Of a DNA stretch of 64,000 nt, positions 53,284 through 62,448 are shown one piece after another (within the stretch, counting starts at the first letter, position 1; the number at the start of each line of letters is the position of its first letter). Source of the stretch: CAYZTD01 sp964638155 (GTDB taxonomy: Archaea; Thermoplasmatota; E2; DHVEG-1); contig CAZWYI010000005.1 in NCBI GenBank assembly GCA_964638155.1, positions 1-64,000 of the forward strand. The letters run 5' to 3'. The notes below the pieces were generated by a model. That model saw only the letters and a program-made list of their open reading frames with translations. It searched no databases and was not told where the DNA came from. The position numbers were made by a program, and so were the translations under genes.

Positions 53284-54585
53284 TTATACAAAATCAACAT
53301 TCAAGTAATGAGTACTACATGATATACATGGATCATATGCCCTAACAAGCATTTCAAGAGTTAATTCTATTTCTTTTTCAGGCCTGTCTATTATTTTTGG
53401 TACTAGTTCTTCCATATCATACTGTATATTCGCATGGTTTTGATTTGTTGGAATAATACAATTTGCTTTAGTGCAGTTTCCATCTTTATTAATATCATAA
53501 TCATGAACAAGTATTCCTCGTGGAACTTCAACTACACCAACGCCCCTTCCTTTCTTAATTTTAATTTTATTTAAAGTTTCATCTTTTATTCCTCTATCTA
53601 GTAAAATATCTACCCATTTAATTGAGTCTTCAATATTGTGAACTACTTCAACTAACTGTGCAATATTATTCATATATGGATTATAGCAGATTGGTTTAAG
53701 TTTAAACATGTCAGCAACTTCTTTAGCAGCGGGTTCAAGTTGATCACTATTTAGATTGAATCTCGCTAGAGCTCCTACCATATATGACTTACGATTATGC
53801 TTTGCATACTTTGCTGTTGATTGAGGTACAACATATTCCTGCATCCATTCTTTGTAATTCTTATAATTTTTAAATAAACCAGTATCTGTTGAAGCAATAG
53901 TTCCATCATAAAATGCATATTCATCTTCATTAGTTAAGCCAATATACTCAGTTTCCCTTGTAAAATCAGGAAGGCTGTCAGATACTTTTAGTATTTTTTC
54001 AGCTACAACCTTTACTCTTTTTAAATTTTCTTCAAGTCTTTTTCTTAGATTTTCCAATTGTTTTTTTGTTGGAACCATTGTAAAGCCGCCTACGACAAGT
54101 CTAATTGGATGAGTAGTTCTCCCGCAGATTAAATCAGAAAATTCATTTGCAAATCTATGAAGTTTTACAATTTCAAGTAATGCCTCTTTGTTTTTTGATT
54201 TAGCCATTGGAAAAACACTTCCAACACCAAAAAGATCAGGTGCTGCAAGATATCCAACATGAAGAATATGGCTCTGCATATTTTCTCCATTAATTGCTAA
54301 GTGTCTTAGGATATCAGTTTGTTTTGAAATTTTAACATCCATTGCATTCTCAGTAGCTTTTAGAGATGCAAGAGAGTGTCCTATTGAGCAAATCCCACAA
54401 ATCCTTGAAGTAATTGTTCTAAGTTCATCATAGTGTCTTCCACGAAGCATTGCTTCAAAAAAACGCGGTGCTTCAGGAACCTGCCACTCGATTTTATTTA
54501 TTTTTCCTTTTTTAACATCAAGAACAATGTTTCCATGTCCCTCAACACGTGTTATATGATGAACATTTATGTTTAAATCTTTCAT
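53284..54585 (-). CDS. hydA: [NiFe] hydrogenase large (alpha) subunit, group 3b type
   Basis: The nickel ligands are in RICGICSIGHS (about residues 61-71) and the C-terminal DPCISCSTHYLNV (about 419-431), so the active site is complete. The residues after DPCxxCxxH include the maturation protease site. The 433-residue size and the gene context with an FAD/NAD(P)-binding subunit match cytosolic bidirectional sulfhydrogenases of group 3b. It exchanges electrons with the small subunit and either makes or uses H2. The start overlaps the small-subunit stop by 4 bp. Confidence 0.94.
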   Translation of the reverse strand: MKDLNINVHHITRVEGHGNIVLDVKKGKINKIEWQVPEAPRFFEAMLRGRHYDELRTITSRICGICSIGHSLASLKATENAMDVKISKQTDILRHLAINGENMQSHILHVGYLAAPDLFGVGSVFPMAKSKNKEALLEIVKLHRFANEFSDLICGRTTHPIRLVVGGFTMVPTKKQLENLRKRLEENLKRVKVVAEKILKVSDSLPDFTRETEYIGLTNEDEYAFYDGTIASTDTGLFKNYKNYKEWMQEYVVPQSTAKYAKHNRKSYMVGALARFNLNSDQLEPAAKEVADMFKLKPICYNPYMNNIAQLVEVVHNIEDSIKWVDILLDRGIKDETLNKIKIKKGRGVGVVEVPRGILVHDYDINKDGNCTKANCIIPTNQNHANIQYDMEELVPKIIDRPEKEIELTLEMLVRAYDPCISCSTHYLNVDFV

Positions 54586-55343
54586 TCTGATTCCTCCTCT
54601 AAATCTTCGTATCCATAGTTATAAAGAGTTGCACGTCTTTTTAGTTCTTCATATGTTAAATCATATCTTTTTAAGATATCCCTCACACACTCTACCTCAG
54701 GTTTTTTAAGAATACCTCTACATCCGTCACATGGTGAACCATTATTTGGACAAATCGAGTTGCAACCAGCACGGGTAATTGGACCAAGACAGAATTTACC
54801 AAGTTCAAACAAACAAACGTTTTCATTTTTCTTACATTCTACACAAACTGGATAGTTAGGAATATTTGGTTCTTTCCCGAGAGCTAGAGCTGTAATTACT
54901 TTTTTAATCTCAGGACCAGTTGGTGGACAACCACGAATATAATAATCAACTGGTACTACTTCATTTACTGCTTTTGTTTTATTTACATTAAAATATTCAT
55001 TATTTTTTAAATCTGCATCTCCATATACTTCTTTTTTTACTTCTTCATTAGAATACTTATTTCTAATCTTATTTACCCCGCCTATACAGGCACAAGCTCC
55101 AAATGCAACAAGTGTTTTTGCCGTACTTCTTATTTTTCTTAACCGTTCTTCATCCATCGGCCGCATTATTGATCCTTCGATTACTGCTATATCATAATCA
55201 TCAGAATGCTCTTTCATAACCTCTCTAAAACTTACTACATCAACTATTTCAATAAGTTTTAACACCTCTTCTTCCAAATTTGCTATCTGAAGTTGGCATC
55301 CTTCGCAGCTTGCAAAATCAAAAAAGGCAACTTTTGGTTTCAT
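54582..55343 (-). CDS. hydD: [NiFe] hydrogenase small (delta) subunit
   Basis: Iron-sulfur ligands are visible in FASCEGCQLQI (proximal cluster, about residues 11-20), GACACIGG, RGCPPTGPE and in the C-terminal Cys-rich part (CVECKKNENVC; CNSICPNNGSPCDGC). The 253-residue length suits group 3 hydrogenases and there is no Tat signal, so the enzyme is cytosolic. It overlaps both neighbours by 4 bp, indicating tight translational coupling and fixed stoichiometry. Confidence 0.93.
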   Translation of the reverse strand: MKPKVAFFDFASCEGCQLQIANLEEEVLKLIEIVDVVSFREVMKEHSDDYDIAVIEGSIMRPMDEERLRKIRSTAKTLVAFGACACIGGVNKIRNKYSNEEVKKEVYGDADLKNNEYFNVNKTKAVNEVVPVDYYIRGCPPTGPEIKKVITALALGKEPNIPNYPVCVECKKNENVCLFELGKFCLGPITRAGCNSICPNNGSPCDGCRGILKKPEVECVRDILKRYDLTYEELKRRATLYNYGYEDLEEESE

Positions 55344-57268
55344 TCAAATGCCTCCGGGAGTTTTTTTATTTTTTCATAGTTAAAAACAGGTCCTTCCTTG
55401 CAAACATATACACCATTTATCTGACAGTGGCCGCATTTTCCAACCCCGCATTTCATGCGCCGCTCAAGTGATACATATATATTTTTATCTGGAATACCTA
55501 GTGTTTGAAGGCATTTTATAACATATTTATACATTATAGGTGGACCGATTACTACTGCAATTGTGTTTTTTGAATCATATTTATCTAGTTCTATTTTTGG
55601 AAACAAAGTTGTAATAAGACCTGTACATCCTGTCCAGCATTCATCTTCTTCACATTGGTCAACTGTCATTGTACAGTTTACATCTGGAATTTTATCCCAT
55701 TGTTCTATTTCATCCTTGAATAGTACATAACAGGGTTCTTTAGCACCATATAAAATTGTAATATCTTTAAATTTTTTCCTGTTTTCAGGTTTTAAAACAT
55801 GTTTTATTAGTGATCTCATCGGAGGTAGACCAAGACCACCTGATGCAAAAAGAAGATGCTTTTTTTCCATAGATTTTACATTAAAACCATTTCCAAGAGG
55901 TCCACGTATCCCAATTTTATCTCCTTTTTTCATACTAAAAAGTTTACCTGTTACATTTCCTACTTTTCTAACAACTAATTCAAAACTTGGTTTATCACTT
56001 GGCGGTGATGAAACAGAAATTGGTGCTTCACCTATTCCAAAAATGGATACTTCAACAAATTGACCTGGATTATGGCCAAGTGGCTTTTTATCATCAAGCT
56101 CTATTTCAAAAAGTGTTTCAGAGTCTGTTAACTTTTCTACTCTTTTTATGGTTGCAGGTCTAGGAACATGGATTATTCCTTTGTCTTTAGTTTCTGATTT
56201 TTGTTTTATAAAGAATTTATCTTTTTTTCCTTTTCCGCCAAATATAGATAAATCATTTATCAAATCACATGGATCTGCTATATCAGGTAGACATGCTATC
56301 CCGCATCTTCCACATCCTACACATGCAATAAATTCATATCTTTCATTTAGATAATTACCCTTTCTAAAAAACCGGTGGCGGTATCTTTCTTTTTTATCTT
56401 CTCTAAATATTTCTCCACTCCCGATTTTTGTAAAATCCCGAATCATACATCCATCCCAGGTTCTAACCCTTCTTCCATCTTTTAGATCAAGTGTTACATC
56501 TTCAGTGATATCATAACAGTAACATGTAGGACAAACCATTGTACAGGAACTACATTCCAAACATTTATCAGATTTTTCTCCCCAAATGGAATTATCATAG
56601 TTTGCTACAAGTAATTCAGACCAATTATCTACTTTTACTTCCTTTTTGTATTGCTTAGCAGTTTCTTCTCTTATTTCATCTATTTTTTTAATTTCTTCTT
56701 TTTTTGCAGGATTTGTTTTTGCATATTTATCAAGTATTTTTTTTCCTTTATTTGACCCAATTGTAACAGTATATTTATCACCTATATTTGTTAATAGTAA
56801 ATCAAAACCAGAGTCAGTTGTGTTCGTGTTCATACTTTTTGCAAATGATTTTTCTGATACATTTTGTATGTCAACACCAATTATTATTGTGTTTTTTCTT
56901 CTTTTTTCGTAGTAATCGTCTTTTTGGGAATCAAGATATACCTTGTCAGTTTGTTCTAGTGCTATTATATCATATGGATGCATACCAATAATTATTCTTT
57001 TTTTATCTGGAAGGTTGTCTTTTACTTCAAAAGGTTTTTTTAGATTGTAATTCATCAAATTTTCATATTGAGGTAGAAAATATTTTTTAGGTGGAAGAAT
57101 TGTTACATCATAATCAAGCTTTAATTCTTCTGCTTCCTCTAAAGTGTCAAATGCATATCTTTTTCCTTTGGCTTTCACACCTACTACTTCATATTCTTTG
57201 TCATCGATTAGATTATCTACAAAGTTTAACATATCATTTTCTGAAAAAGTTCTCATTTCTTTTTCCAT
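55340..57268 (-). CDS. Fused sulfhydrogenase beta-gamma subunit
   Basis: Residues 1-360 are the beta part (HydB/AsrA-like), with two 4Fe-4S motifs CLECSSCTMVCPTC and CVGCGRCGIACLPD. From about residue 378 the gamma part (HydG/AsrB-like) follows: FAD-binding (GHNPGQFVEVSI; EAPISVSS), NAD(P)-binding (LLFASGGLGLPPMRSL) and a C-terminal 2Fe-2S motif CGVGKCGHCQINGVYVC. In Pyrococcus these are two genes, hydB and hydG. The fusion passes electrons between NAD(P)H and the hydrogenase core. The frame is continuous with no sign of an assembly error. Confidence 0.9.
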   Translation of the reverse strand: MEKEMRTFSENDMLNFVDNLIDDKEYEVVGVKAKGKRYAFDTLEEAEELKLDYDVTILPPKKYFLPQYENLMNYNLKKPFEVKDNLPDKKRIIIGMHPYDIIALEQTDKVYLDSQKDDYYEKRRKNTIIIGVDIQNVSEKSFAKSMNTNTTDSGFDLLLTNIGDKYTVTIGSNKGKKILDKYAKTNPAKKEEIKKIDEIREETAKQYKKEVKVDNWSELLVANYDNSIWGEKSDKCLECSSCTMVCPTCYCYDITEDVTLDLKDGRRVRTWDGCMIRDFTKIGSGEIFREDKKERYRHRFFRKGNYLNERYEFIACVGCGRCGIACLPDIADPCDLINDLSIFGGKGKKDKFFIKQKSETKDKGIIHVPRPATIKRVEKLTDSETLFEIELDDKKPLGHNPGQFVEVSIFGIGEAPISVSSPPSDKPSFELVVRKVGNVTGKLFSMKKGDKIGIRGPLGNGFNVKSMEKKHLLFASGGLGLPPMRSLIKHVLKPENRKKFKDITILYGAKEPCYVLFKDEIEQWDKIPDVNCTMTVDQCEEDECWTGCTGLITTLFPKIELDKYDSKNTIAVVIGPPIMYKYVIKCLQTLGIPDKNIYVSLERRMKCGVGKCGHCQINGVYVCKEGPVFNYEKIKKLPEAFE

Positions 57269-57308
57269 TTAAACACCATTATTTTGTTTTTTTATTCTAT
57301 AATTAATG

Positions 57309-57319
57309 CCTTTTAAACC
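57309..57319 (-). promoter_or_regulatory. TATA box of the hydrogenase operon
   Basis: GGTTTAAAAGG on the minus strand lies about 45 bp before the beta-gamma ATG. The divergent Lrp gene is about 190 bp further on. ATTCTATAATTAA occurs on both sides of this region (57294-57306 and 57437-57449). Confidence 0.4.
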
Positions 57320-57505
57320 CCGAGAAATGGCATCATATTCTCTAATATAAGCATTTGGTTTTTTTAAGTAGATAAAACGGTTTTATATCTGATTACGGGT
57401 ATCAATAAGTTCTATATAAAATTTATTTAGAAAAACATTCTATAATTAAATTATTATTTGAATAAAATACGAAAAATTTAATACCTATAAGTAAATTATA
57501 CAATT

Positions 57506-57970
57506 ATGGACCAAATAGATAAGAAAATATTGCAACTATTACAGAAAAACGATAAAATACAATACCAAAAGATAGCAGATGGCTTAAATATCGGAGCGAG
57601 TACGGTACATTACAGGATAAAAAAATTAGTTAAAAATGGAACTATTAAAAAATTTTCAGCAGATATAGATCCAGAAAAAGTAGGTTATACAACAACTGCA
57701 GTATTAGGCGTAAATGTCGATCCATTAAAAATGGATGAAATAGCAAAAAAACTTGCTTCCTACGGAGAAGTTCAAATCGTTGCCACTTCTTCAGGGGATC
57801 ATGATATAATTGTTCAAATAATCGCTAAAGATGGGAAACACTTGTGGCATTTTATAAATGAAAAAATTAAAACAATTGAAGGTGTTGAAAAAAAACTACA
57901 TGTTTCCTCATTTCTAGACATATACAAAAGAACAAATACGATAAATTTTAGTGAGGGAGATTATTTGTAA
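57506..57970 (+). CDS. Lrp/AsnC-family regulator
   Basis: The 154-residue protein has the Lrp HTH (MDQIDKKILQLLQKNDKIQY; IGASTVHYRIKKL) and the RAM ligand-binding domain (AVLGVNVDPLKMDEI; VATSSGDHDIIVQI). These proteins form octamers that sense amino acids or metabolites. It lies between the hydrogenase operon and the porGDAB operon, diverging from the former, so it may control either. The ligand is unknown. Confidence 0.88.
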   Translation: MDQIDKKILQLLQKNDKIQYQKIADGLNIGASTVHYRIKKLVKNGTIKKFSADIDPEKVGYTTTAVLGVNVDPLKMDEIAKKLASYGEVQIVATSSGDHDIIVQIIAKDGKHLWHFINEKIKTIEGVEKKLHVSSFLDIYKRTNTINFSEGDYL

Positions 57971-58089
57971 TATTTCCTCTCGTTAGACTAAAGATTTTAA
58001 TAAGTAATAATGAGAGAGTGTATATCATAATTATATTTTATATTATGATGCAAACTTTGTGTGGAAGAGTGATACAAAGAAGACTTTAA

Positions 58090-58260
58090 TCAAACCCAAA
58101 TTGGAGAGAAATACCTATAATATTTGTAACAGGTAGAAATACAGATACAGCAAAAGAAATGTGCAAAAGATATGGCCTAGATTATATCGAAAAACCATTT
58201 GATACTAATATCATAAAAGAAAAAGTGAATAAGGCATTAATTAACAGAAAAAACAACTAA
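58090..58260 (+). pseudogene. C-terminal remnant of a response-regulator receiver domain
   Basis: The translated fragment reads IPIIFVTGRNTDTAKEMC, then YGLDYIEKPFDTNIIKEK, matching the C-terminal half of a CheY domain with the switch Thr (VTG) and conserved Lys (EKP). A TAA at 58087-58089 closes the frame upstream and no start codon precedes the homology, so the Asp-bearing half is missing. It is probably a decayed gene. Confidence 0.7.
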
Positions 58261-58316
58261 AATTTTTGATAAACTTTTCCAAATTTAGAAGTGTTAATTA
58301 TTTTTTGAAATAAATA

Positions 58317-58331
58317 TTCAAAACAGTTATA
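58317..58331 (+). promoter_or_regulatory. Promoter element of porG shared with paaK
   Basis: TTCAAAACAGTTATA is identical to 4403-4417 and lies 41 bp before the porG start. A GGGAGTG ribosome binding site follows at about 58357-58363. Confidence 0.45.
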
Positions 58332-58371
58332 TGTATCATTTATATTCCCAGAATCGGGAGTGTAAATTATC

Positions 58372-58947
58372 ATGACATCAAAATCATTAGTTGAAATAGT
58401 CATACATGGGCGAGGCGGACAAGGTTCTGTTACAGCAGCTAATCTTCTTGTATCAGCAGCCCTAAAAGACAAAAACAAGGGCGTTCAGGCCTTTCCTTTT
58501 TTTGGGGCAGAAAGAAGAGGCGCACCAGTAAAAGCATTTGCAAGAATATCTGATGATGAAATACATTTGAGAAGTGAAATAACATCTCCAGATATAGTGA
58601 TAGTACAAGATGAAAGCATAATGGATTTAGTAGATGTATTAAAAGGGCTAAAAGAAAATGGTAAAGTTTTGATAAATACTAATAAAAAGCCAGATGAATT
58701 TGATTTTTCAAAAAAATTTAATGTCGCAACAGTTGATGCAACAGGAGTTGCAATAAAATACGATATAGTTGTCGGTGGAATACCAGTTGTAAATACTACA
58801 ATTCTAGGAGCAGTACCGAAAATTCTAGACAGAGTAACACTAAAATCAATCCAAGAAACCATCAGAGAAAAATGGAAAGGAGAACAAGGTGAACAAAACA
58901 TAAAAGCAACAAAAGATGCGTTTAAAGAGGTGGAGGTGAACTTTTGA
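58372..58947 (+). CDS. porG: Pyruvate:ferredoxin oxidoreductase gamma subunit
   Basis: The 191-residue subunit has the gamma-family opening VEIVIHGRGGQGSVTAANLL and the AFPFFGAERRGAPVKAF block. It forms part of the CoA-binding face of four-subunit 2-oxoacid oxidoreductases. It is the first gene of porGDAB, each overlapping or nearly touching the next. Substrate choice between pyruvate and other 2-oxoacids rests on the alpha and beta subunits, which favour pyruvate. Confidence 0.92.
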   Translation: MTSKSLVEIVIHGRGGQGSVTAANLLVSAALKDKNKGVQAFPFFGAERRGAPVKAFARISDDEIHLRSEITSPDIVIVQDESIMDLVDVLKGLKENGKVLINTNKKPDEFDFSKKFNVATVDATGVAIKYDIVVGGIPVVNTTILGAVPKILDRVTLKSIQETIREKWKGEQGEQNIKATKDAFKEVEVNF

Positions 58948-59234
58948 GCGAAAAAAAGAAACAAAAAAAATACGAAGTTGTTTCAACTATTTCATATCCA
59001 AAAAAAGGTGCAATGGGTAAAACCGGCAGCTGGAGAACCTATGAACCAGAACTTGATAAAGAAAAATGTATAAAATGCTTGAGATGCTGGATATTTTGCC
59101 CCGAGGGATCTATAATACGAAAGGATGACGATTCAGTTGATATTGATATGGTATACTGTAAGGGATGTGGAGTTTGTGCTAATGTATGTCCTGTTAAGGC
59201 AATTAAAATGAAAAGAAAGGGGTTGAAAAAATGA
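58944..59234 (+). CDS. porD: Pyruvate:ferredoxin oxidoreductase delta subunit (ferredoxin-like)
   Basis: The 96-residue ferredoxin-like subunit has two 4Fe-4S motifs, CIKCLRCWIFCPEG and CKGCGVCANVCPVKAI, and the SWRTYEP segment typical of PorD. It passes electrons from the TPP site to external ferredoxin. The start is a TTG at 58944 that overlaps the porG stop, with GGAGGTGA upstream. The stop overlaps the porA ATG. Confidence 0.92.
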   Translation: MSEKKKQKKYEVVSTISYPKKGAMGKTGSWRTYEPELDKEKCIKCLRCWIFCPEGSIIRKDDDSVDIDMVYCKGCGVCANVCPVKAIKMKRKGLKK

Positions 59235-60394
59235 GTGTTATGATTGATACTGGAAATTACATAGCTGCTAAAGCTGCTGTTATGGCCAGGCCGGATGTTG
59301 TTGCAGCATATCCTATTACACCTCAAACTACAACAGTTGAAGGAATTGCTGATTATGTAGCATCAGGTGAATACAAAGGAAATTATATATGTGTAGAAAG
59401 CGAGCACTCTGCAATGTCAGCATGTATTGGTGCTAGCGAAGCAGGCTCCAGAACATTTACAGCAACATCTTCACATGGATTATTTCTCATGCATGAAATG
59501 CTGCACTGGGCTGCACTAGCACGCCTTCCAATTGTAATGTGCAATATAAACCGTGTTGCAGGGCCTGGTTGGAATATATGGACTGATGAAAATGATTCAA
59601 TAAGCCAACGTGATACCGGTTGGATACAGTTTTATTGTAGTAGTAACCAGGAAATATTTGATACTGTAATTCAATCTTTTAAACTAGCTGAGGATAAAAA
59701 AGTAGTTTTACCCGTAATGATAAACTATAATGCATTTATCTTATCCCATACTTCAATGCCCGCTGAAATTCCTACTCAAAAACAAATCGATGATTATCTT
59801 CCAGAATTTAAAGCAAAATGGAAGCTTGATACAGATAATCCTGTAACTCACGGTAATATAATTGGAACCCAAGACTATGAAAAAATTAGAATGGCAATGC
59901 AAGAAGCGCAAATGAACGCAAAAGAATTAATTCCAAAAATAGCACTTGATTGGAAAAAGAAATTTGGAACTTATCATGGAGGACTAATTGAAAAATACAA
60001 ATGCGATGATGCAGAACATATCTTGATTTCAATGGGTGCAATAGGTGCTGAAAGTAAAGCTGCAATAGATGAACTTAGACAAAAAGGAGAAAAAATTGGT
60101 CTAGCAAGACTTAGAACATTTAGACCATTCCCAACTGAAGAAATAATAAAACTAGGAAAACAAGCTGATTTAACAGTTATTGATAGAAATATATCAATTG
60201 GATCTACTGGAGCAGTTTACAATGAAATAAAATCAGCGTTATACGATAAAGTTGATACAAAAGTTAATGGATTTATCGCGGGACTCGGCGGAAAAGACGT
60301 TCCATACACAGATATAATAAAAATGTGTGAAAAATCAATAAAAGGAAAAGCAAAAGATCAAATTTGGTATGGTTTCAAAGATGGAGGTGACTAA
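59231..60394 (+). CDS. porA: Pyruvate:ferredoxin oxidoreductase alpha subunit
   Basis: The 387-residue alpha subunit has AVMARPDVVAAYPITPQTT (about residues 14-32), ESEHSAMSACIGASEAG and the NINRVAGPGWNIW segment characteristic of archaeal pyruvate synthase. It holds the pyrimidine-side TPP site and substrate channel. With CoA and ferredoxin the complex oxidises pyruvate to acetyl-CoA and CO2, or runs in reverse to fix CO2. Two bases separate it from porB. Confidence 0.93.
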   Translation: MSVMIDTGNYIAAKAAVMARPDVVAAYPITPQTTTVEGIADYVASGEYKGNYICVESEHSAMSACIGASEAGSRTFTATSSHGLFLMHEMLHWAALARLPIVMCNINRVAGPGWNIWTDENDSISQRDTGWIQFYCSSNQEIFDTVIQSFKLAEDKKVVLPVMINYNAFILSHTSMPAEIPTQKQIDDYLPEFKAKWKLDTDNPVTHGNIIGTQDYEKIRMAMQEAQMNAKELIPKIALDWKKKFGTYHGGLIEKYKCDDAEHILISMGAIGAESKAAIDELRQKGEKIGLARLRTFRPFPTEEIIKLGKQADLTVIDRNISIGSTGAVYNEIKSALYDKVDTKVNGFIAGLGGKDVPYTDIIKMCEKSIKGKAKDQIWYGFKDGGD

Positions 60395-60396
60395 AT

Positions 60397-61302
60397 ATGG
60401 CAATTAAGGATTTACCAAAAGAAGAGTATTTACTCCAGGGAAACGCAGCATGCCCAGGGTGTCCTGCAACAATCGCTCTTAGAACAGTTCTTAAAGCTCT
60501 TGGTAAAAAAACAATAATGGTAGTTCCAGCGTGCTGTACAGCTGTAATTGAAAGTTTGTACCCATTTACCTCTTTTGATATACCTGTTATGAACATTGCT
60601 TTTGAAGCAGCAGCAGCTGGTGCAAGCGGAGTGCGTGCAGCTTTAAACAAACAAGGAGATGATGAAACAACTGTTCTAGCATGGGCTGGAGATGGTGGAA
60701 CTTACGATATAGGTCTTCAAGCATTATCAGGTGCGATTGAAAGAAACACTGATTTTATATATGTATGTTACAACAACCAGATATATTCAAACACTGGAAT
60801 TCAGAGAAGTGGTGCAACACCACATGGTGCATGGACTACAACAACAGTTAAAGGAAAAGTAGAATTTAGAAAAGAAATGGGAGAAATAATACAAGCACAT
60901 CACCCACCATATGCCGCTCAAGCCTGTATAAGTTACCCTGAGGATTTATACAACAAAGTTAAAAAAGCAAAATCGATCAAAGGCCCAAAATATATTGAAA
61001 TACTTGCACCATGCCCGCCAGGATGGCGGTTTCCTATGGAAAAAACAGTTGAAATGGGAAAACTTGCAATAGATACAGGAGCATGGGCATTATATGAATA
61101 TGAAAACGAAAAAATAACCTTTAACAAAAAAAGTAAATCAATACTTGAAGGAAAAATAGAGCGTAAACCAATTGAAGATTGGATTAAATACCAAGGCCGA
61201 TTTAAACATCTTTTTAAACCAAAAAAAGATAAAGAAACGATAAAGGCTTTGGAGGAACATACAGATCACATCTGGGAAAGATATAGAAAACTATACCTTT
61301 AA
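60397..61302 (+). CDS. porB: Pyruvate:ferredoxin oxidoreductase beta subunit
   Basis: The 301-residue subunit has the TPP-magnesium motif AGDGGTYDIGLQALSGAIE with VCYNNQIYSNTG (about residues 94-131), and cysteines ACPGCPA and CC near residues 19-47 plus a later Cys that ligate a 4Fe-4S cluster. The MKIAC-type start is missing but the family length is normal. It ends the por operon; the next gene starts 37 bp later after a GGAGG site. Confidence 0.93.
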   Translation: MAIKDLPKEEYLLQGNAACPGCPATIALRTVLKALGKKTIMVVPACCTAVIESLYPFTSFDIPVMNIAFEAAAAGASGVRAALNKQGDDETTVLAWAGDGGTYDIGLQALSGAIERNTDFIYVCYNNQIYSNTGIQRSGATPHGAWTTTTVKGKVEFRKEMGEIIQAHHPPYAAQACISYPEDLYNKVKKAKSIKGPKYIEILAPCPPGWRFPMEKTVEMGKLAIDTGAWALYEYENEKITFNKKSKSILEGKIERKPIEDWIKYQGRFKHLFKPKKDKETIKALEEHTDHIWERYRKLYL

Positions 61303-61339
61303 AAATTGGAGTGTGAAAAACAAATGGAGGCTATAAATT

Positions 61340-61894
61340 ATGTTAGCAAAGGAAATGGTGAAACAGAGCCTCCCCCTTTTGATTTTATGTGGAATTGGAG
61401 CTATAATTGCAGGTAGCACTCTTAGTTTAATGACTGGATTATTTGAAAAAATTCCAGGTTTCATTATAGCAATTCCAGCAGTAATTGCTATGCGTGGAAA
61501 TATTAGTACGGCTTTTGGATCACGCCTTGGTTCTGCTTATCATTTGGGAGTAATAAATGAAAAAAATCTTTTCAATGAAGAATTAAAACAAAATATACTA
61601 GGATCAATTATTCTAAGTTTTTTAATGTCTTTTTTAATAGGAATTCTATCGTTTATAGGTTCTTTTATACTTGGTTTTTTTCCAAATCCATTACTTATTA
61701 TTTTAATAGTTTTGATAGCAGGTGTTATATCAGGTCTTATCCTAAGTATCCTTACAATAGGAATAATTTATCTAGTTTTTAAAAGAGGGTATGACCCTGA
61801 TAATATAACAGGTCCTGCTCTTGCCACTTTTGGAGATATCATAACATTGCTCTGTGTTTTTGGAAGTGCTATTTTTGTGGGGGTATTTATTTGA
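61340..61894 (+). CDS. MgtE-like divalent cation transporter, first half
   Basis: The 184-residue membrane protein has five hydrophobic segments and the MgtE/SLC41 features: PAVIAMRGNISTAFGSRLGSAYH (about residues 47-69) and DPDNITGPALATFGDIITLL at the C-terminus. Bacterial MgtE has cytosolic N and CBS domains fused to the membrane domain; here only one membrane unit is present. The next gene encodes a second, similar unit, so the working transporter is probably a dimer of unlike halves. Confidence 0.83.
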   Translation: MLAKEMVKQSLPLLILCGIGAIIAGSTLSLMTGLFEKIPGFIIAIPAVIAMRGNISTAFGSRLGSAYHLGVINEKNLFNEELKQNILGSIILSFLMSFLIGILSFIGSFILGFFPNPLLIILIVLIAGVISGLILSILTIGIIYLVFKRGYDPDNITGPALATFGDIITLLCVFGSAIFVGVFI

Positions 61895-62448
61895 TTTATA
61901 GTTGGAAAAAGATTGTGAAAAATAGCATTCCTATATTAACATTTGCAGTGTTAATTGAAATATTTGCAGGTCAAATACTGCAAGATAATCAAAACACTCT
62001 TATTTTATTACCAATATTTTTAGTATCATTTCCCGTTATAAATAGTGTAGGTGGAAATATAGGAAGTATCCTTGGTGCTAGACTTGCCTCAGGCTTACAT
62101 GTTGGTTCAATTGAGGCATCATATAAAGACCGGCAAATGCATGAAAGTCTTTTAACTGCAATATTGATTGGTGTTTTTAGTTACACTATTCTTGCGATAA
62201 TTATTTATTATGGTGCAGTATTTGCAAATATTACTAAGGGAGTTAATTTGATAGAATTCGTTGGTATATTTGTATCAACAGGTTTTCTTCTCATATGTCT
62301 AGTATCACTTTCTAGCATAATAGCTGCTTTTATATCGTTTAAAAAAGGTTATGATCCTGATGATATGGTAGCACCTGTTGTTACAACAGTTGGTGATGTT
62401 TTGGGAATAGGTTTTTTATTTATAATGATAACAATATTTGGAGTATGA
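61891..62448 (+). CDS. MgtE-like divalent cation transporter, second half
   Basis: The 185-residue protein parallels the preceding one, with VNSVGGNIGSILGARLASGLHVG and DPDDMVAPVVTTVGDVLGIG as the matching MgtE blocks and five hydrophobic segments. The start is a TTG at 61891 overlapping the previous stop. Acidic residues in the DPDD and GDVLG region would line the ion path. Magnesium is the usual substrate of the family, though other divalent ions are possible. Confidence 0.83.
   Translation: MIYSWKKIVKNSIPILTFAVLIEIFAGQILQDNQNTLILLPIFLVSFPVINSVGGNIGSILGARLASGLHVGSIEASYKDRQMHESLLTAILIGVFSYTILAIIIYYGAVFANITKGVNLIEFVGIFVSTGFLLICLVSLSSIIAAFISFKKGYDPDDMVAPVVTTVGDVLGIGFLFIMITIFGV

Noticed and set aside
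57294..57449. ATTCTATAATTAA direct repeat near the hydrogenase promoter
   Set aside because: A 13-bp match of pure A/T-rich sequence 143 bp apart is easily chance.
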